Shown here: one piece after another, positions 36,494-47,973 of the stretch
Position numbering within the stretch: the stretch's first letter is position 1
Layout of the letters: every line of letters begins with the position of its first letter
Assembly (NCBI RefSeq): GCF_030253575.1
Contig: NC_080557.1
Location: 4,645,001-4,709,000 of the forward strand
From: Rhododendron vialii
Taxonomy: Eukaryota > Streptophyta > Magnoliopsida > Ericales > Ericaceae
Reading direction: 5' to 3'
Length of the DNA: 64,000 bases
Made by a program: the position numbers and the translations under genes
The notes under the pieces: model-generated
Told to the model about the DNA's origin: nothing
The model's database searches: none
What the model saw: the letters and a program-made list of their open reading frames with translations, nothing else

Positions 36494-39282
36494 ATGGCAG
36501 TGAAAGGGGGTTATTGGCCTTCATGGGTCTCCGATTTCCGGGGCATCGACTCGAGACTTTTCACCCACATCTATTATGCTTTTGTTGTGCCTGATCACAC
36601 TTTTAAGCTTGATCTCTCAGGCTCAAGGCTCGGGGATTTTATAAGCGCGGTTCGGCCGGCCAAGGCGATTTTGTCAGTCGGCGGGGAACGCGCAGATCCG
36701 AAACGCTTTTCGGACATAGTGTCAAATAAATCCTCGCGCAAGATTTTCATCGATTCATCCATTGAAGTGGCGAGGGCATTTGGATTTGATGGCGTTGACC
36801 TTGATTGGGAGTTCCCTCAAGACCATGACGTGAAAAATTTGGGAGACTTACTCCATGAGTGGCGGGCCGCGGTCCAAAGGGAGGCAACGGTAACTAGTCG
36901 GAACGCACTCTTGCTAACCGCTGCCGTGCCCTTCTCGGCCAATAGCAACGGGTCATTCCCGGTAGACTCCTTGAAGCAAAACTTGGATTGGATCAACGCG
37001 ATGTGCTACAATTACCGTGGCTCTTGGGACAACTTTACGGGTGCCCATGCCGCGTTGTTTGATCCAATAAACAAATCCGAATACACGACGGATATGGGGC
37101 TTCAGTCATGGATCCGTGCCGGGATACCTCCAAGCAAGTTGGTCATGGGCTTGCCATTGTATGGGCGGACTTGGACGCTCGAGAACCCTGGATCACACGG
37201 TATTGGAGCAGCCGCCAGGGGGATCGGCCCAGGGGATGGCGGAACTATGACTTATGCTGAGATTATGAGGTTCAATAGGCAGCATAGTGTCAGGGAGATC
37301 TACGATCAGGACACCGTGTCCGCATATTCTTATGCGGGGACTGCGTGGATTGGGTACGATAATGTCAAGTCAACAACAACGAAGATACAGTATGCTCAGC
37401 GCCTTGGGCTTCGTGGGTACTTCTTTTGGCAAATTGCTGGCGACCACGAGGGGACAATCTCAAGAGCAGGTGAAAAGAGTTTACTGTTTTCTCAAAGTGC
37501 TAGAAGTGTCATTTTGTGAAGGAAAATAAACCCTTTGAAGCCGTTTAACACTTTTAGCACGTTTAGATAGAAAACTAGGCCTAAAGTACTAGTTTCCCCA
37601 AAACAAGCCAAAGGCTTTTTGTGCTTTTTCTGTTGTATTTATTTATTTATTTATTGCGTTTGTTAGTGTATGTTTTGTGCTAAATTTTTATAGATTATTT
37701 GTTCGTTTCAATAAGAGGAACCGGAAATGTAAATAATTGTGAATTTGACCCAATTTGATTTTAAAAATATTCAAGAAAAAGCCAAAAGTCCAGCTTAAGG
37801 TCCAACTTTTTGATTTTTTTTTCGCTTTTTTGGATCTCTAAAAAAAAGTGACGGAAGAAAAGACCGAAAGAGAGCAGAAGACTAGCCTGAGGAACCAACC
37901 GTGGAACTTATTTTCATCCTTGAGCTGATTGGAATGGTGAACATGCAGGCCCTGACTGGAAGTGCCGAAAGAACCACTACAAGAGGGGAGCCGGCTTTCA
38001 CACCCATGCTATGACCCTTGCTATGAACTTCTCATGCCAATTCCCCAAGACCTCTTGTACCCTTTTCGAGCTAAAAAGGAGTTGAAAACAGTAAACAAAA
38101 TTTTAGCACCTTCTCTGTACCACGGGTGCTCCCCCCCTCTTCTCATCACTGGCCGCCACTTGATTGAGATCCCCAGCAACCTGTCACAAGGCAGCGAGAA
38201 AGGGTGAAGATATGTAAAGAGAAAAGAAATTAGATTCGGGCGACTTTCTTATGTTATGTGGTATCGAAGACTGAATTTCGCTGCCAATCCTAGTCAGCAA
38301 GCTGAAAAAGCCCTTTCCCCTTTTCATAATAATAAGGTAAGCTTCATAGCTCCAGCCTAGTAAAGGGGCTGTCGCCGCCACTTACTAAGCTCCGGGATAG
38401 ACTAGGAAAGATATTAGTATAGTAGGCAGCTTAGTTCGGTAATAAGGTCTATAGGACAAGAGCATACGGACTACAAGAGATAACAGAAGAAAGAAGGTAC
38501 TACCCAGGGAGGAAGGAAGAGCGTCCTTGGTTTGGGTAAAATTATAATTTTTAATTAATTTTTTGATTCTTCTCATCGAGGCGAACGAATAATTCACAAA
38601 AGTTTGATGTCAAACTAACAACTGCGTTTTTTTTAATAAGAACAAAACAAAAAATCAAGTTGGCTTCTATTTTTTGAGAAACTAGGTCTAACTTTTCGGT
38701 TTCGCTCGCATTAGTCCACTAGGTACTCGATTATCCACACTATTATAATAACAAATGTTACAGTTCAACGTGTTTTCCACAGATATCAAATGCATTTTTC
38801 CAAATATCTGTATACCTTTCACAAATATCAATACAAAATTTGGATATTAACAAATATCAATATTGCCCATTGGGTTGAAGTTAGCATTTTTCATAACCTA
38901 TTAACCTTGCATGAATGATATAACCAATATTCGACTGGTTATTGTTTCACCATTTTCTATGAATATTCATGCATCTACTGCAATAAGTACTGGAATAACC
39001 AAATAATTCAATAAAAAGAAAGAAAATTTTCTATAGGAAAGTGATTTTCACACTCCGTTTGGTACAAATGAAATATTTCTATATATAGATATACATTTTC
39101 ATTTATTTTAGTCCTTGCTAAATGAAATTTACAAGATACCCTCTTTTGTGCTAAAATGTGTCTACAAGAACCAAAGTTGGAGTGCTCTGCGAATTTTGGT
39201 AGTAGTTGGTAGTGTTGATTATCAATCCTAACACAATTTTCCATGCTTGATGTTGTGTGCAGCTTCAAACTCGTGGAGTTAA
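36494..39282 (+). CDS. GH18 chitinase, diverged copy D, without signal peptide
   Basis: Exon 1 36494-37469, phase-1 intron, exon 2 39263-39282 encoding the end SNSWS-stop; 331 residues. It keeps SVGG (61-64), DGVDLDWEFPQD with Glu106 as catalytic acid, GLPLYGR and YFFWQIAGD. MxYD reads MCYN, as in copy A. The position that aligns with the start codon of B and C (36424-36426) reads ATA, and the sequence after it is out of frame with the signal peptide. The first usable ATG begins the mature domain at MAVKGGYWPSW. The product would stay in the cytosol unless an unseen upstream exon supplies a leader. The intron is 1.8 kb and holds a foldback element with organelle-like DNA. It may be a pseudogene or a relocalised lectin-like protein. 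Confidence 0.75.
37560..38690. mobile_element. Foldback MITE with enlarged centre, in intron of chitinase D
   Basis: The left arm (about 37560-37760: GCGTTTGTTAGTGTATG, TGTGCTAAATTTTTATAG) and right arm (about 38525-38690: CACAAAAGTTTGATGTCAAA, CTAACAACTGCG) are inverted relatives of each other. They match the arms of shorter elements at 31330-31560, 39985-40510, 50200-50450 and 63890-64000. Outer edges read ACTAGGCCTAA and AACTAGGTCTAAC. In the other copies the arms lie much closer together; here about 760 bp of unrelated DNA separates them. Confidence 0.5.
37905..38522. other. Possible mitochondrial-DNA insert (NUMT)
   Basis: A block of balanced base composition and purine-rich texture (for example AGTAAAGGGGCTGTCGCCGC, AGCTCCGGGATAGACTAGG, ACTACCCAGGGAGGAAGG) that differs sharply from the AT-rich flanks and looks like plant mitochondrial intergenic DNA. 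I recognise style, not a specific gene; a search against plant mitochondrial genomes would decide. Confidence 0.35.
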
Positions 39283-39290
39283 GTTTCATT

Positions 39291-39496
39291 TCCTTGCTCG
39301 TGTAAAGATCGACGGATGTCCGAACTGTACCGTTTTTTGTTTCGATGTTGTCATTTTATCTTCTTCTTTTTTCCTCTTTGCTTGTTTCATTTCCTTGCTC
39401 ATGTAAGGATCGTCGACGGATGTCCGAACTGTATCGTTTTTTGTTTCGATGTTGTCATTTTTATCCTTGTTTTTCCTCTTTGCTTGTTTCATTTCC
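39291..39496 (+). repeat. Tandem duplication in 3' UTR of chitinase D
   Basis: Two consecutive copies of about 103 bp, each running from TTTCCTTGCTC through GACGGATGTCCGAACTGTA and TTTCGATGTTGTCATTTT to CTTTGCTTG. It starts just after the stop codon. Confidence 0.8.
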
Positions 39497-39984
39497 TTTG
39501 GCTTATGTGTAAAGATGAATCCATGAGATCAGTCGATAACATGCTTCATCTATATATATATTGTGAAGTAGTAAATAAAATTATGTCTGTAACCCTGTTT
39601 TTTGTTGAATTTCATGAGGGGCTTTAATGCGGGAGATTTCTTGTATACCTCTAGTTCAGGCGTTGATGATCTATTTTTTTACTGGACCAAGAAGGATAAT
39701 AGTCGAGTTGTGCGTATTCCTTGACGCGTTGAAAATGGAAATGATAATGAATAAATTGTTTTTGTTTGTACCAAAACTCTAGTGCATAAAAGCCTTATAC
39801 CTCGAATACAGTACAAAATTTTTATGCGCAAACGTTTTGAGGAAAAAAATAAAATTTGCCATTAGTAACACTTGTTGAAAAAAAAAGAGGGAGAAAGAGA
39901 GAACGAGGACAAGGAAGGATACAAGATCCTATTAATTGCGGATAAAAGAAAGAGATCCTATTAAGATCTCATTCCATTAATAAC

Positions 39985-40510
39985 TTTTTCACATTTTTTT
40001 TGATTTTGTCCTTATTCAATTTTTTTTTCGCGCTTGTTAGTTTAGCGCCTCATTTTTTTAATTTTTCGAAATTAACAAATACGAAAAAAATTTAAATAAA
40101 TGCAAAATCAAAAAAAAAAAAAAATCCTAAAAGTTTTCATGGAACCAGGCCTAATTATTTATGCAAGTTGCCTAGGAGTAGGGTCCCCTCTTGTCATGCC
40201 CGAATACGCATACATAAATCGCTGACGTCGTTGACTATTCATGTTGAGTGATCTAGTAATAAATTAAGGTTTAAGGGTGAGTTTATGATTTTATTTAACT
40301 TCAAAAAATGTTAGCATACATGACACTCGGTCCATGAATGGAAATGAATGGTCAGATTGATCACGTGCCGAGTCTTTTTTTTCTTTTATTTTTACGATTT
40401 GTCTAGTCGAGATGAATCAATAATCCAAAAAAATTTAGCGCAAAACTAACAAGCGCGATTTTTTTTTAATAAGAATAAAAAGTGTGAAAAGTTAAACAAA
40501 ACGAAGTCTT
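39985..40510. mobile_element. Foldback MITE remnant
   Basis: The left arm (CGCGCTTGTTAGTTTAGCGC, near 40030) and right arm (TTTAGCGCAAAACTAACAAG, near 40435) are inverted relatives of the 37560 element. No gene is seen between them. Confidence 0.45.
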
Positions 40511-41770
40511 AGTTATAAGGCTGGGAAGGGGGTGCCTCCAAATACCGACTCACTTCTCATTCTCTCTCTTGTTCTTTGAATCCTTATGGGGAAGAGAATT
40601 GGGGGATGATGTTGTGCAATAGTGTGCGCAATATTGTGCTGCGGATCTTTAAACCGTTGGATCGTGCATCCGATGGTTCGAAGGTACGCAGCAAGGTGCT
40701 ATACAGTGTGCACCAACCCAAAGTCCTGAAAGGGCTGAAAGAGGGAATAGTTATAGCTTTTTATAGCCATTTCCTTTTTTGGACTTCGTCCCAAATTTTT
40801 ATCGCAGTTTGGCTTGTACTCGTATCGTCGGGGTAATTAGGCCCCGTTCCGCTTTCTTTCTAAATCTTCTTTTTCAAAAAGAAAGTAATTTCAAACTCAA
40901 ATATAACGAAAATGAAAAATAAATTTTTAATTTTTTTTGCACCGTTTAAAAGATCTCAATGAGATCTATCAAACAAGATTTATATTAGTAGAAAAATTAT
41001 TTGCGTAAACACATGATTTTTATACCTTCTTTTTAAAAAAGTTCTTTTCTAAGAATGTGGAACACCCTTTTATTCAGTAGTCCAGGAGCATCGTTACATA
41101 ATACTCTGGATACCACATATTTTCATGGAGTCCATACATTTTGACCCATAGTTAGGGAAAAAATGAAGATAATAGGGCCAAAATGCTGAAGTTGGGTGAA
41201 ATGTCAAATTTAATTTACAAATCGCAGAACTCACAGAGCATATCTTAGTTCACGTTTCTTTTCTTCCGATAATTGAAGCAATTAATTTGGGTTGAAACTG
41301 AGGTGTTTGCTAGCAATTCGAGACTCAGCTCAGCTCAACTTGTTTAGTGCTTGACTTGGCTCGATTCTTATCAAGCAACAAGGCGAGCGTAAAAAGTATT
41401 TTTGCGTTAATTAGTAAACTTCATCTTTACAAAACTACTAACCCTTTCTTTCTCGTGAACTGTGAGTAGGATGAGATTTGGATGTCATCACCCTTTTTAG
41501 CGACGGTCCGATTAAAATCGAGAGGAATCTCGTATGGATTGGATTAAAAAAAATTTCATTGCACCTAAACAGTTTCAAATCTAAAAATCTAAGATGAAGC
41601 AAACCATAAGTCTTCTGTCTCGATGACCAAGAGGCCCAAGCCAAAACTTGGGGTTATCTCCGTTCCAAAATTTGTACACGTAATAAAAGCGGGAAAGTGA
41701 GTCCATTAATGTTACTATTTCCGGACATCAAACGAAATTAAATTTGGATAATTGTTGGTTTAATTTCGGC
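40511..41770 (+). repeat. 3' flank of unit D, homologous to flanks of A-C
   Basis: From 40760 (GGACTTCGTCCCAAATTTTT) through AAAATGCTGAAGTTGGG (41187) and TTGGGTTGAAACTGAGGTG (41288) to AAATTAAATTTGGATAATTG (41733) this follows the same order as the chitinase A-C flanks. A family-M MITE (40848-41068) interrupts it. The first 90 bp repeat the segment at 30860-30960. No gene. Confidence 0.75.
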
Positions 41771-41875
41771 TGCGTAATCGTAAAGCAAAAAAAAAAAAAA
41801 AAATTATTGAAGGCTTATGTGGGACTTCATTGTCAGAGTATTGTCAAAGTGAATCCCCGTGGGACTCCATTGTTA

Positions 41876-42261
41876 GAGCATCTCCAACACTTGACTTCAA
41901 ATTGGAGATGTCAAATTTTTATTGAAGGCTTATGTGATATTTTGGCATCTCAAATTTAACATTATATTCTCCTATCCAACCATTATGCCGAATTCTATTT
42001 ATTTAAAAAGGAAAAAAAAACTCAAACAAGTAGTACAGAGAGGTTTTAAACTTTCTAACAATAGCTTTTTACCTTCAATTATTACTTTTTGAAATTTGGC
42101 AAGGGAGAGGGCAGCTGTCAAAATTGGCATGCAGGAGGTTCAAGCCAAAGCCACATCAGCTTTGACATGAGTAAAGACAAATGAGTTGGAAGGTGAGTTG
42201 ATGTCAAAAGTAACCGTTGCACTGTCCACATCATGTTTGACATCTCCCATGTGAGATGCTC
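41876..42261. mobile_element. MITE with GAGCATCTCCAAC ends, TTA target site
   Basis: 386 bp; inverted ends GAGCATCTCCAACACTTGAC and CATCTCCCATGTGAGATGCTC (imperfect), with TTA on both sides (41873-41875, 42262-42264). Related to 17097-17373. Confidence 0.7.
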
Positions 42262-42264
42262 TTA

Positions 42265-43648
42265 GTTGCAGACTTCAAAAATAGTTAAATTTTGTTATTA
42301 TCAGTTTAATTCCTGCCTCATAAAATGTAAAGTAATAGACTAAAATACTAGTAAAAATGCTTAATATCATTGACGAAGTGAAACCTGTGCGACCTACAGT
42401 AATATATAGACAACTAAAAATGTTCGTCAGTGCAAACCTCAAAAAAAAAACATTTAAATTTGGTTAAACTGTTAGTTAAATTACGTCTTCGTTAATACAG
42501 TATAAAAATAAATCCAATAAATCCAGTTACCATCCACCAGGGCTGGATGTCTTGGCATATCTCTTCCTGTTGATGCTCTCATCTTTTATGATAGCAATTG
42601 GTGGGTACTTTTTTTTCTTTTCTTTTCCTGTTTAGATTCCTTTTGCGATATTGTCTCCAAATAACCTGTTGCACGTTCTTTGTAGGAACGAACATATTGA
42701 TTTGGAGGTCATATATTGTGCACCCAAGGAAAGCTAAAGTTTGTTGCCTTACGACAAAGGTTTGTTTATGTGTATGATTCATTTTTGGGAAAATGACGGC
42801 TAATGACGTGTTTTGATAATTAATATCCGTCAAAGACATTTTCAATATTAACAAATATTCTTAGCTTGTCCATGGCGAGTATTAATTATCAAAATATGTC
42901 CTGAGCCGTTATTTTTCCTATGAAAGAAATAGTTTGCAACTTTTTTTTACTAACATCATGTTTGTTGTCCCATTATGCATTATGTATAGGGAACTTTTGA
43001 AGAGTCGTTTATTAGATGGCTGCATCAAAAACTTGGAAAAATTGAAGTAGGTCCTGTTGAAGATGTTTGTCAGGACCCACATGGTGAGCGCCACTATTAT
43101 GTCAAGACTTTTTAGGCCTCTTATGTTTGAGTACTTCTAGTATTTTGGCTGTCCAATGTGTAATATGGCAGATGTGAACGACAATTGGTTGGTCACGGAG
43201 ATGGGGTGGCAAGGGCGGAAGTAGTTAAGGGCTAATGTGGGCTATAGCCTAGGTCACTTTGAGAAAAATCAAAAATTCAATTCATTTTTTTTAGCTCAAC
43301 CCATTCCAACTACTCCCTCTCTCCTACGTTCTTTCTTTCTACTTTTTCTCTCGTGCTCTCCCTCTCTACTACTGTCAAGTGCAGGGGTTCTTGTTGATTG
43401 TTTAGAGCTGAAAACCCAGTTAAATTGACTCAAGGAATTTCATGAAACCTCATGGTGCTCAATCTTTTGATTCGGATGCTACATGAAAAGCCCTAAAAAG
43501 CGACTTCAAACTACCCGTTGGTCAAGATGTCGATCAAAATGGGTTCATTAAGCTACCATCTTCCAAATTAGGCGAAGGACTGACATCTAGGGTTTATGCT
43601 AAACCAAAAAATTGGACTTTCATTCTTCAATATTAGAGTCCATCACTC
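42265..43648. other. Intergenic, possible orphan exon
   Basis: No complete gene. At 42990-43083 an open segment bounded by TATAG on the left and GGTGAGC on the right could be an exon (GTFEESFIRWLHQKLGK...), but I recognise no family and find no partner exons. The rest is AT-rich without clear structure. Confidence 0.25.
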
Positions 43649-43651
43649 TTA

Positions 43652-44066
43652 GGCTCCATTTGTTTCGGTGTAAAATGTTTTACTATGTAAATGTTTTTTT
43701 CAGAAAACAAACTTCGAACTTTTATTTTGCGGTATTTGGTTGGCACTTGAAAAATATTTTCAGAAATCAACAAAATAGTATAGAGAGAGAGAAGGAGGCT
43801 TAAGCAGTGGAGAGATATGAGAATATTTGAATTGAACATTGCTCAGGACGATTGAGGAAACTGAGCAATAAGAATTGCAGTAGAATACAACATATTCATT
43901 TCAGAAAATAATTTACGGAAGATTTAAGGGTAGGTCATTTTCATCTAATTAAAGGAAAATGTTTTACATGAAAAATATTTTTCTTATTTTTTACACAACC
44001 AAACACTGGAGAACAAGTAAAATATTTTACCGAAAAATATTATCCTGGTCTCCAACAAATGGAGCC
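43652..44066. mobile_element. PIF/Harbinger (Tourist-like) MITE
   Basis: Ends GGCTCCATTTGTTTCGGTG and ACAAATGGAGCC, with TTA duplications at 43649-43651 and 44067-44069. Subterminal GTAAAATGTTTTAC and GTAAAATATTTTAC are also inverted partners. Shortly before the right end, 20 bases (ATTATCCTGGTCTCCAACAA) are identical to the flank at about 44081-44100. Confidence 0.8.
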
Positions 44067-44069
44067 TTA

Positions 44070-45953
44070 ATGAAGCTAGAACATTATCCTGGTCTCCAAC
44101 AAGGTAAACATGCTACTATTAAAATCCTTGAATCTCTCATTGACGAGGAAAACTAGAATTTCTTTAATCTCTCTTCTAGTTTATTTATTTTTACGTTTGA
44201 GCTGAAATACTATTCAAGTACGTCGAATTGTGAGGCTTCAGATCCATAAATATTCCCTTATTATGCAGAGTACTGGCTTGTGTGTTTAGATTTGCTCTTA
44301 TATTATTAAATGCAGAGGATTGCTCGATGTGCTTAGATTTTTACTGATTTAGTTGATTCAATCATGCAAAATACTGGTTGGTTTGCTTAAATTTTAAATT
44401 TTTGGTTCTTACAATCTTATTTTTTTAGGTTTAAATTATAATGTAATAACAACAAAAAATCTGAAGCATTTTTTGAGATTTTTTTATGACTTTTTCATAT
44501 TGTGAATTTAAAGACACCACTATATTAACTCCTAAGAAATAGATATCCAATGTTTACACTCGTTACAATCTGAACATTCACAATATCGAGGTCAATGATA
44601 TGATGATAATAGCCATACGCACGATGCATGGATTGGATTACAAATCTTATTTATTAGAGATTGCCCGTATGCATATTATATATATACTATTTTGCCCATA
44701 GTTGTTAAATACCTTCAATACATTACACGCATCCTACAATTTGTATCGTCTCATTCTGAGAAAATGCGTATCCCATACTGTATCCTTTTTGTATGACCGT
44801 GTATTTTATGATTTATACGCATATTCTAATTCGGTACGTATCGTCTGATATTTTTGTTGGGAAATAGTCAGACCTTATTTCATGAAATGGAACCCCGAAT
44901 GCATTAATCTAAGCCGTTTGATCTAATTATAGAATCTTTCAAACCATTTGATAGACATTCAATCTTAATATCTGGCTTGTATAAAAGAAAGAACCATACC
45001 TTGATTATATTTTGCTTAACTTTTCTTTCCCTGACAAAGGGTACAGAAAACCTTAATGTAATAGGTCCCAATTGAGAGACTTGAAATGTTGCATCTTAAT
45101 TTTTTTTAAAATATAAGCATAATTTGCTAGTGGTATTAGGTGTATCTACTTTTTAATTGTCCATTAATTATGATTAACATTGTTGAACCATAAACTAAAT
45201 TTAGTATTTGACACAGGAAAGTTAAGTCCAAACAAGTTCAATCAACAAAATCCAAAGATAGAAGATATAAATAGTATCTAGTTTTTAGAAACTCTAAAAT
45301 ATCTAGCTTTAGAAACTTTAGAATATCCTTGTGAAATATCTAGAATTTTTTGTGAGAATAAGTCACATGTATAATTCTAGAATTACCTCAAAGTTTATCT
45401 TGTATGAAAATATCTTTGTACTAGAGTTTTTCTATGGAGTAGTATAAATAGGGATAAGTTTGAGCTATTTTGTATCAACCAAAAAAAAAAAAAGGTTGAG
45501 TTCAAGTGTCTAATTCCCCACTCTTGTCTTTTGTATTCTTTTTTTTCCAAAAATCTTATTCAACTGAATAATAGAAATTTCTATTCTTCCAACAAATGTA
45601 TTTTAAGATATGCCATATAATTGAAAACATTGGTTTTGGGTTAGCCCGGGGTAGAATCAATTCCTGATTCCGCCCTTGTGCGGTGGGCTGGTGCAAATAT
45701 TTGCCAGAGCACCAAGAGCACCATTGATGTGGAAGGAGATAATGTCCAAGGAGATAAAGGTATAAAATCTTTTTGCATGTGTATATGTTGTAGAAGCATT
45801 ATTTTTATCTAAGTTTGTTATGATTGTCTCGAAATGTGGTTATGCTATGCCATGAGCTCTGTTCACGTGATTAAAGAAATTGGAAAGTTGAATTCTTAGC
45901 GCTGTGAGATTCAGCTGGTGGGTGAGATTGACAAGAATTATCTGAAGATTCTC
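44070..45953. other. Intergenic, no recognisable gene
   Basis: AT-rich. I see no coding region with family features, no inverted-repeat element with a clear target duplication, and only short imperfect repeats. A segment at about 45690-45765 ending in GATAAAG before GTATAAA could be exon-like but stands alone. Confidence 0.4.
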
Positions 45954-45969
45954 AACTATTGGCATTGCG

Positions 45970-46417
45970 TGGATCAAAGTCACATTTGGGAAGAATTATC
46001 TGAAGATTCAGCTGGTGGGTGAGATTGACAAGAATTATCTTAAGATTCACATTTGGGAAGCTTGCTTTTATGCGACAATTTGGTCTATTTGGATGACACG
46101 GAATGGGTATATCTTTAAGGATGCGACTGCAAGATCTGAGGAGGTGGTGGATATAATGAAGTTCAGGGTGGCTATGTGAATCAAAGTCAAATTCAATATT
46201 AGACTGTACTCTGTAGAGGATTTCAAAAGTTTTTTGGATGGTATTCATGCGTTAAAATTGTAATTGTTTGGCGTTAATCATTCAACCCCTTGCTAGATGA
46301 TTTGCGTCTCCCCCTCCCCAGGTTGAGTTTGAGTTTGAGCATGTGTGCTCCTCAGCTTTCCCTCTCGATGTATCCTTTTGAGTGTTATAAAATTTCGCTT
46401 TTGCCGAGCAAAAAAAA
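45970..46417 (+). mobile_element. Heavily truncated LINE insertion with target duplication
   Basis: Flanked by a 16-bp duplication AACTATTGGCATTGCG (45954-45969 and 46416-46431) and ending in an A run after TTTCGCTTTTGCCGAGC. The readable part (from about 46060) encodes CFYATIWSIWMTRNG and YSVEDFKSFLDG, matching the C-terminus of the LINE at 47974-50150, with one internal stop. The 5' junction (45970-46060) holds extra copies of flanking target sequence. Confidence 0.8.
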
Positions 46418-46609
46418 CTATTGGCATTGCGGTTCTTAATGTGTCTTTGTTGCTGTTTTTCTTTGTTTTTTGCCTATTGTCACCGTTTGTCCCAATAATC
46501 TGCTTCATATCCTTCAGGCTCGTGTAAGGTTTGTGTAATCAACCACTTCAAGTTTCTGAAGTAGTTCTTGTTAAGAATGATGATAAGCACATCTATATCT
46601 AGGATTGAG

Positions 46610-46610
<1 letters not shown>

Positions 46611-46683
<73 letters not shown>
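46611..46683. repeat. (TTA)n microsatellite
   Basis: Seventy-three bases of perfect TTA repeat; the long isoleucine run in the open frame at 46568-46816 is a translation of it. Confidence 0.98.
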
Positions 46684-46689
46684 GTGTAT

Positions 46690-47841
46690 GGTTCAGGGTG
46701 CTCCTTTTGATCTAGTTTTCAAACAAAGTGTGGTTACCTCCCTGAAAGGCCTCGCCTCTCCCATAATTAACTTTCTGGATTTCATAACTGTCTTCGGAAA
46801 ATTCATATTTGGTTAGTTGTAAACTTGGTACTATATGGGAAGTAGAAAAGAAGCATACTACTATACCGGGAGTAGAAAATAAGGTTCCTTCTCATTTATT
46901 TTGCAGTCGTGGAGGTAGAGAAGTCTAGTGATATTTCCCAGTCAAATTGGCCAAACAAGATATATTACATGGACTAGGATACAAGTTAATGTCCAAATGT
47001 CAGGATTTAGTGGGAACAAGTCGAAATTTAGGTTTCTTATAAAATTTCATCTTCTATCTAGGCTAAACGTGTTTACGAGGTCTGTCAGGCCATTGCATGC
47101 ATTATATTTGAGTTCTAAGCATAGTTCATGGATATAAAATCTAAAATGTGTTTGCTAGGGTGAATGCCCAACTAAACATGTTAGAGGTGGATCCGATAGC
47201 CTTTTCCAAGTGTGGAGTGTCGGACACTATAAATTTTAAATGTCTAGAAGTGCCTACACCCCACACCCATCACCACCACCGGCCACTATCACCAAAGGCA
47301 TTGCTTCTTTTCTCATATAAACCACTGTTGTCCTGGTATGCAGAGTAGGATATTACGGTGACTTCTAGAGAATCCATTTTTCCCTTGTGAAATCAATATC
47401 TTCTTGTTCTCTTTTTTCTTGGAGGTGAAGACGAGAAAGAGAGGGAAGATCGCATTGGGGACTGACTAATGGCTTCATGTTTTGGATGGATAACAACTAG
47501 TGTTTTGTGGTCCTGACTGGAACTAACATCTGGCAGCCCGATGGAGCTGCCAGATATTTCATTGGGTGGGGATAGGCTTTACGCTTTGCGTAGGGAGGTG
47601 AAGGTGTTTGATAAATGGGGGACCGTGCGACCGCCTATCCTCTAGTTCTGCTAACTTATGCCACTCTTGTTTAAGTCTGGGTTTTCTCCATATTGATCTA
47701 CTGTTTTTCATTTTTGTTTCTCCTTACTTATGGTAGAAGATGAAATTGCAGATGATGCTTTCAGGGGACTTAGAAAGTCTGGAGTTTTGTGTGCAGTTTG
47801 CATTTGTTTTTTGTGGCTATTGTCCACTTTTCCTCTCTGTA

Positions 47842-47879
<38 letters not shown>

Positions 47880-47973
47880 AATGTGTTGTGTTTGTTGGGC
47901 TTTGTATATTCTTGTTGCAAGTATATTAATGTGTTCTAATGTCGTTTGGTCCAATGGTTTGGTCAAGTGAAAC
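46690..47973. other. Intergenic, no recognisable gene
   Basis: Short open stretches (46690-46815, 47730-47840) have no family features. A (TC)n run lies at about 47845-47873. Nothing else is supported. Confidence 0.4.

Noticed and set aside
46568-46816. Protein with a long isoleucine run
   Set aside because: Translation of the (TTA)n microsatellite.
47730-47939. Exon-like frame VEDEIADDAFRGLRKSGVLC
   Set aside because: No partner exons and no family recognised; ends in a (TC)n run.
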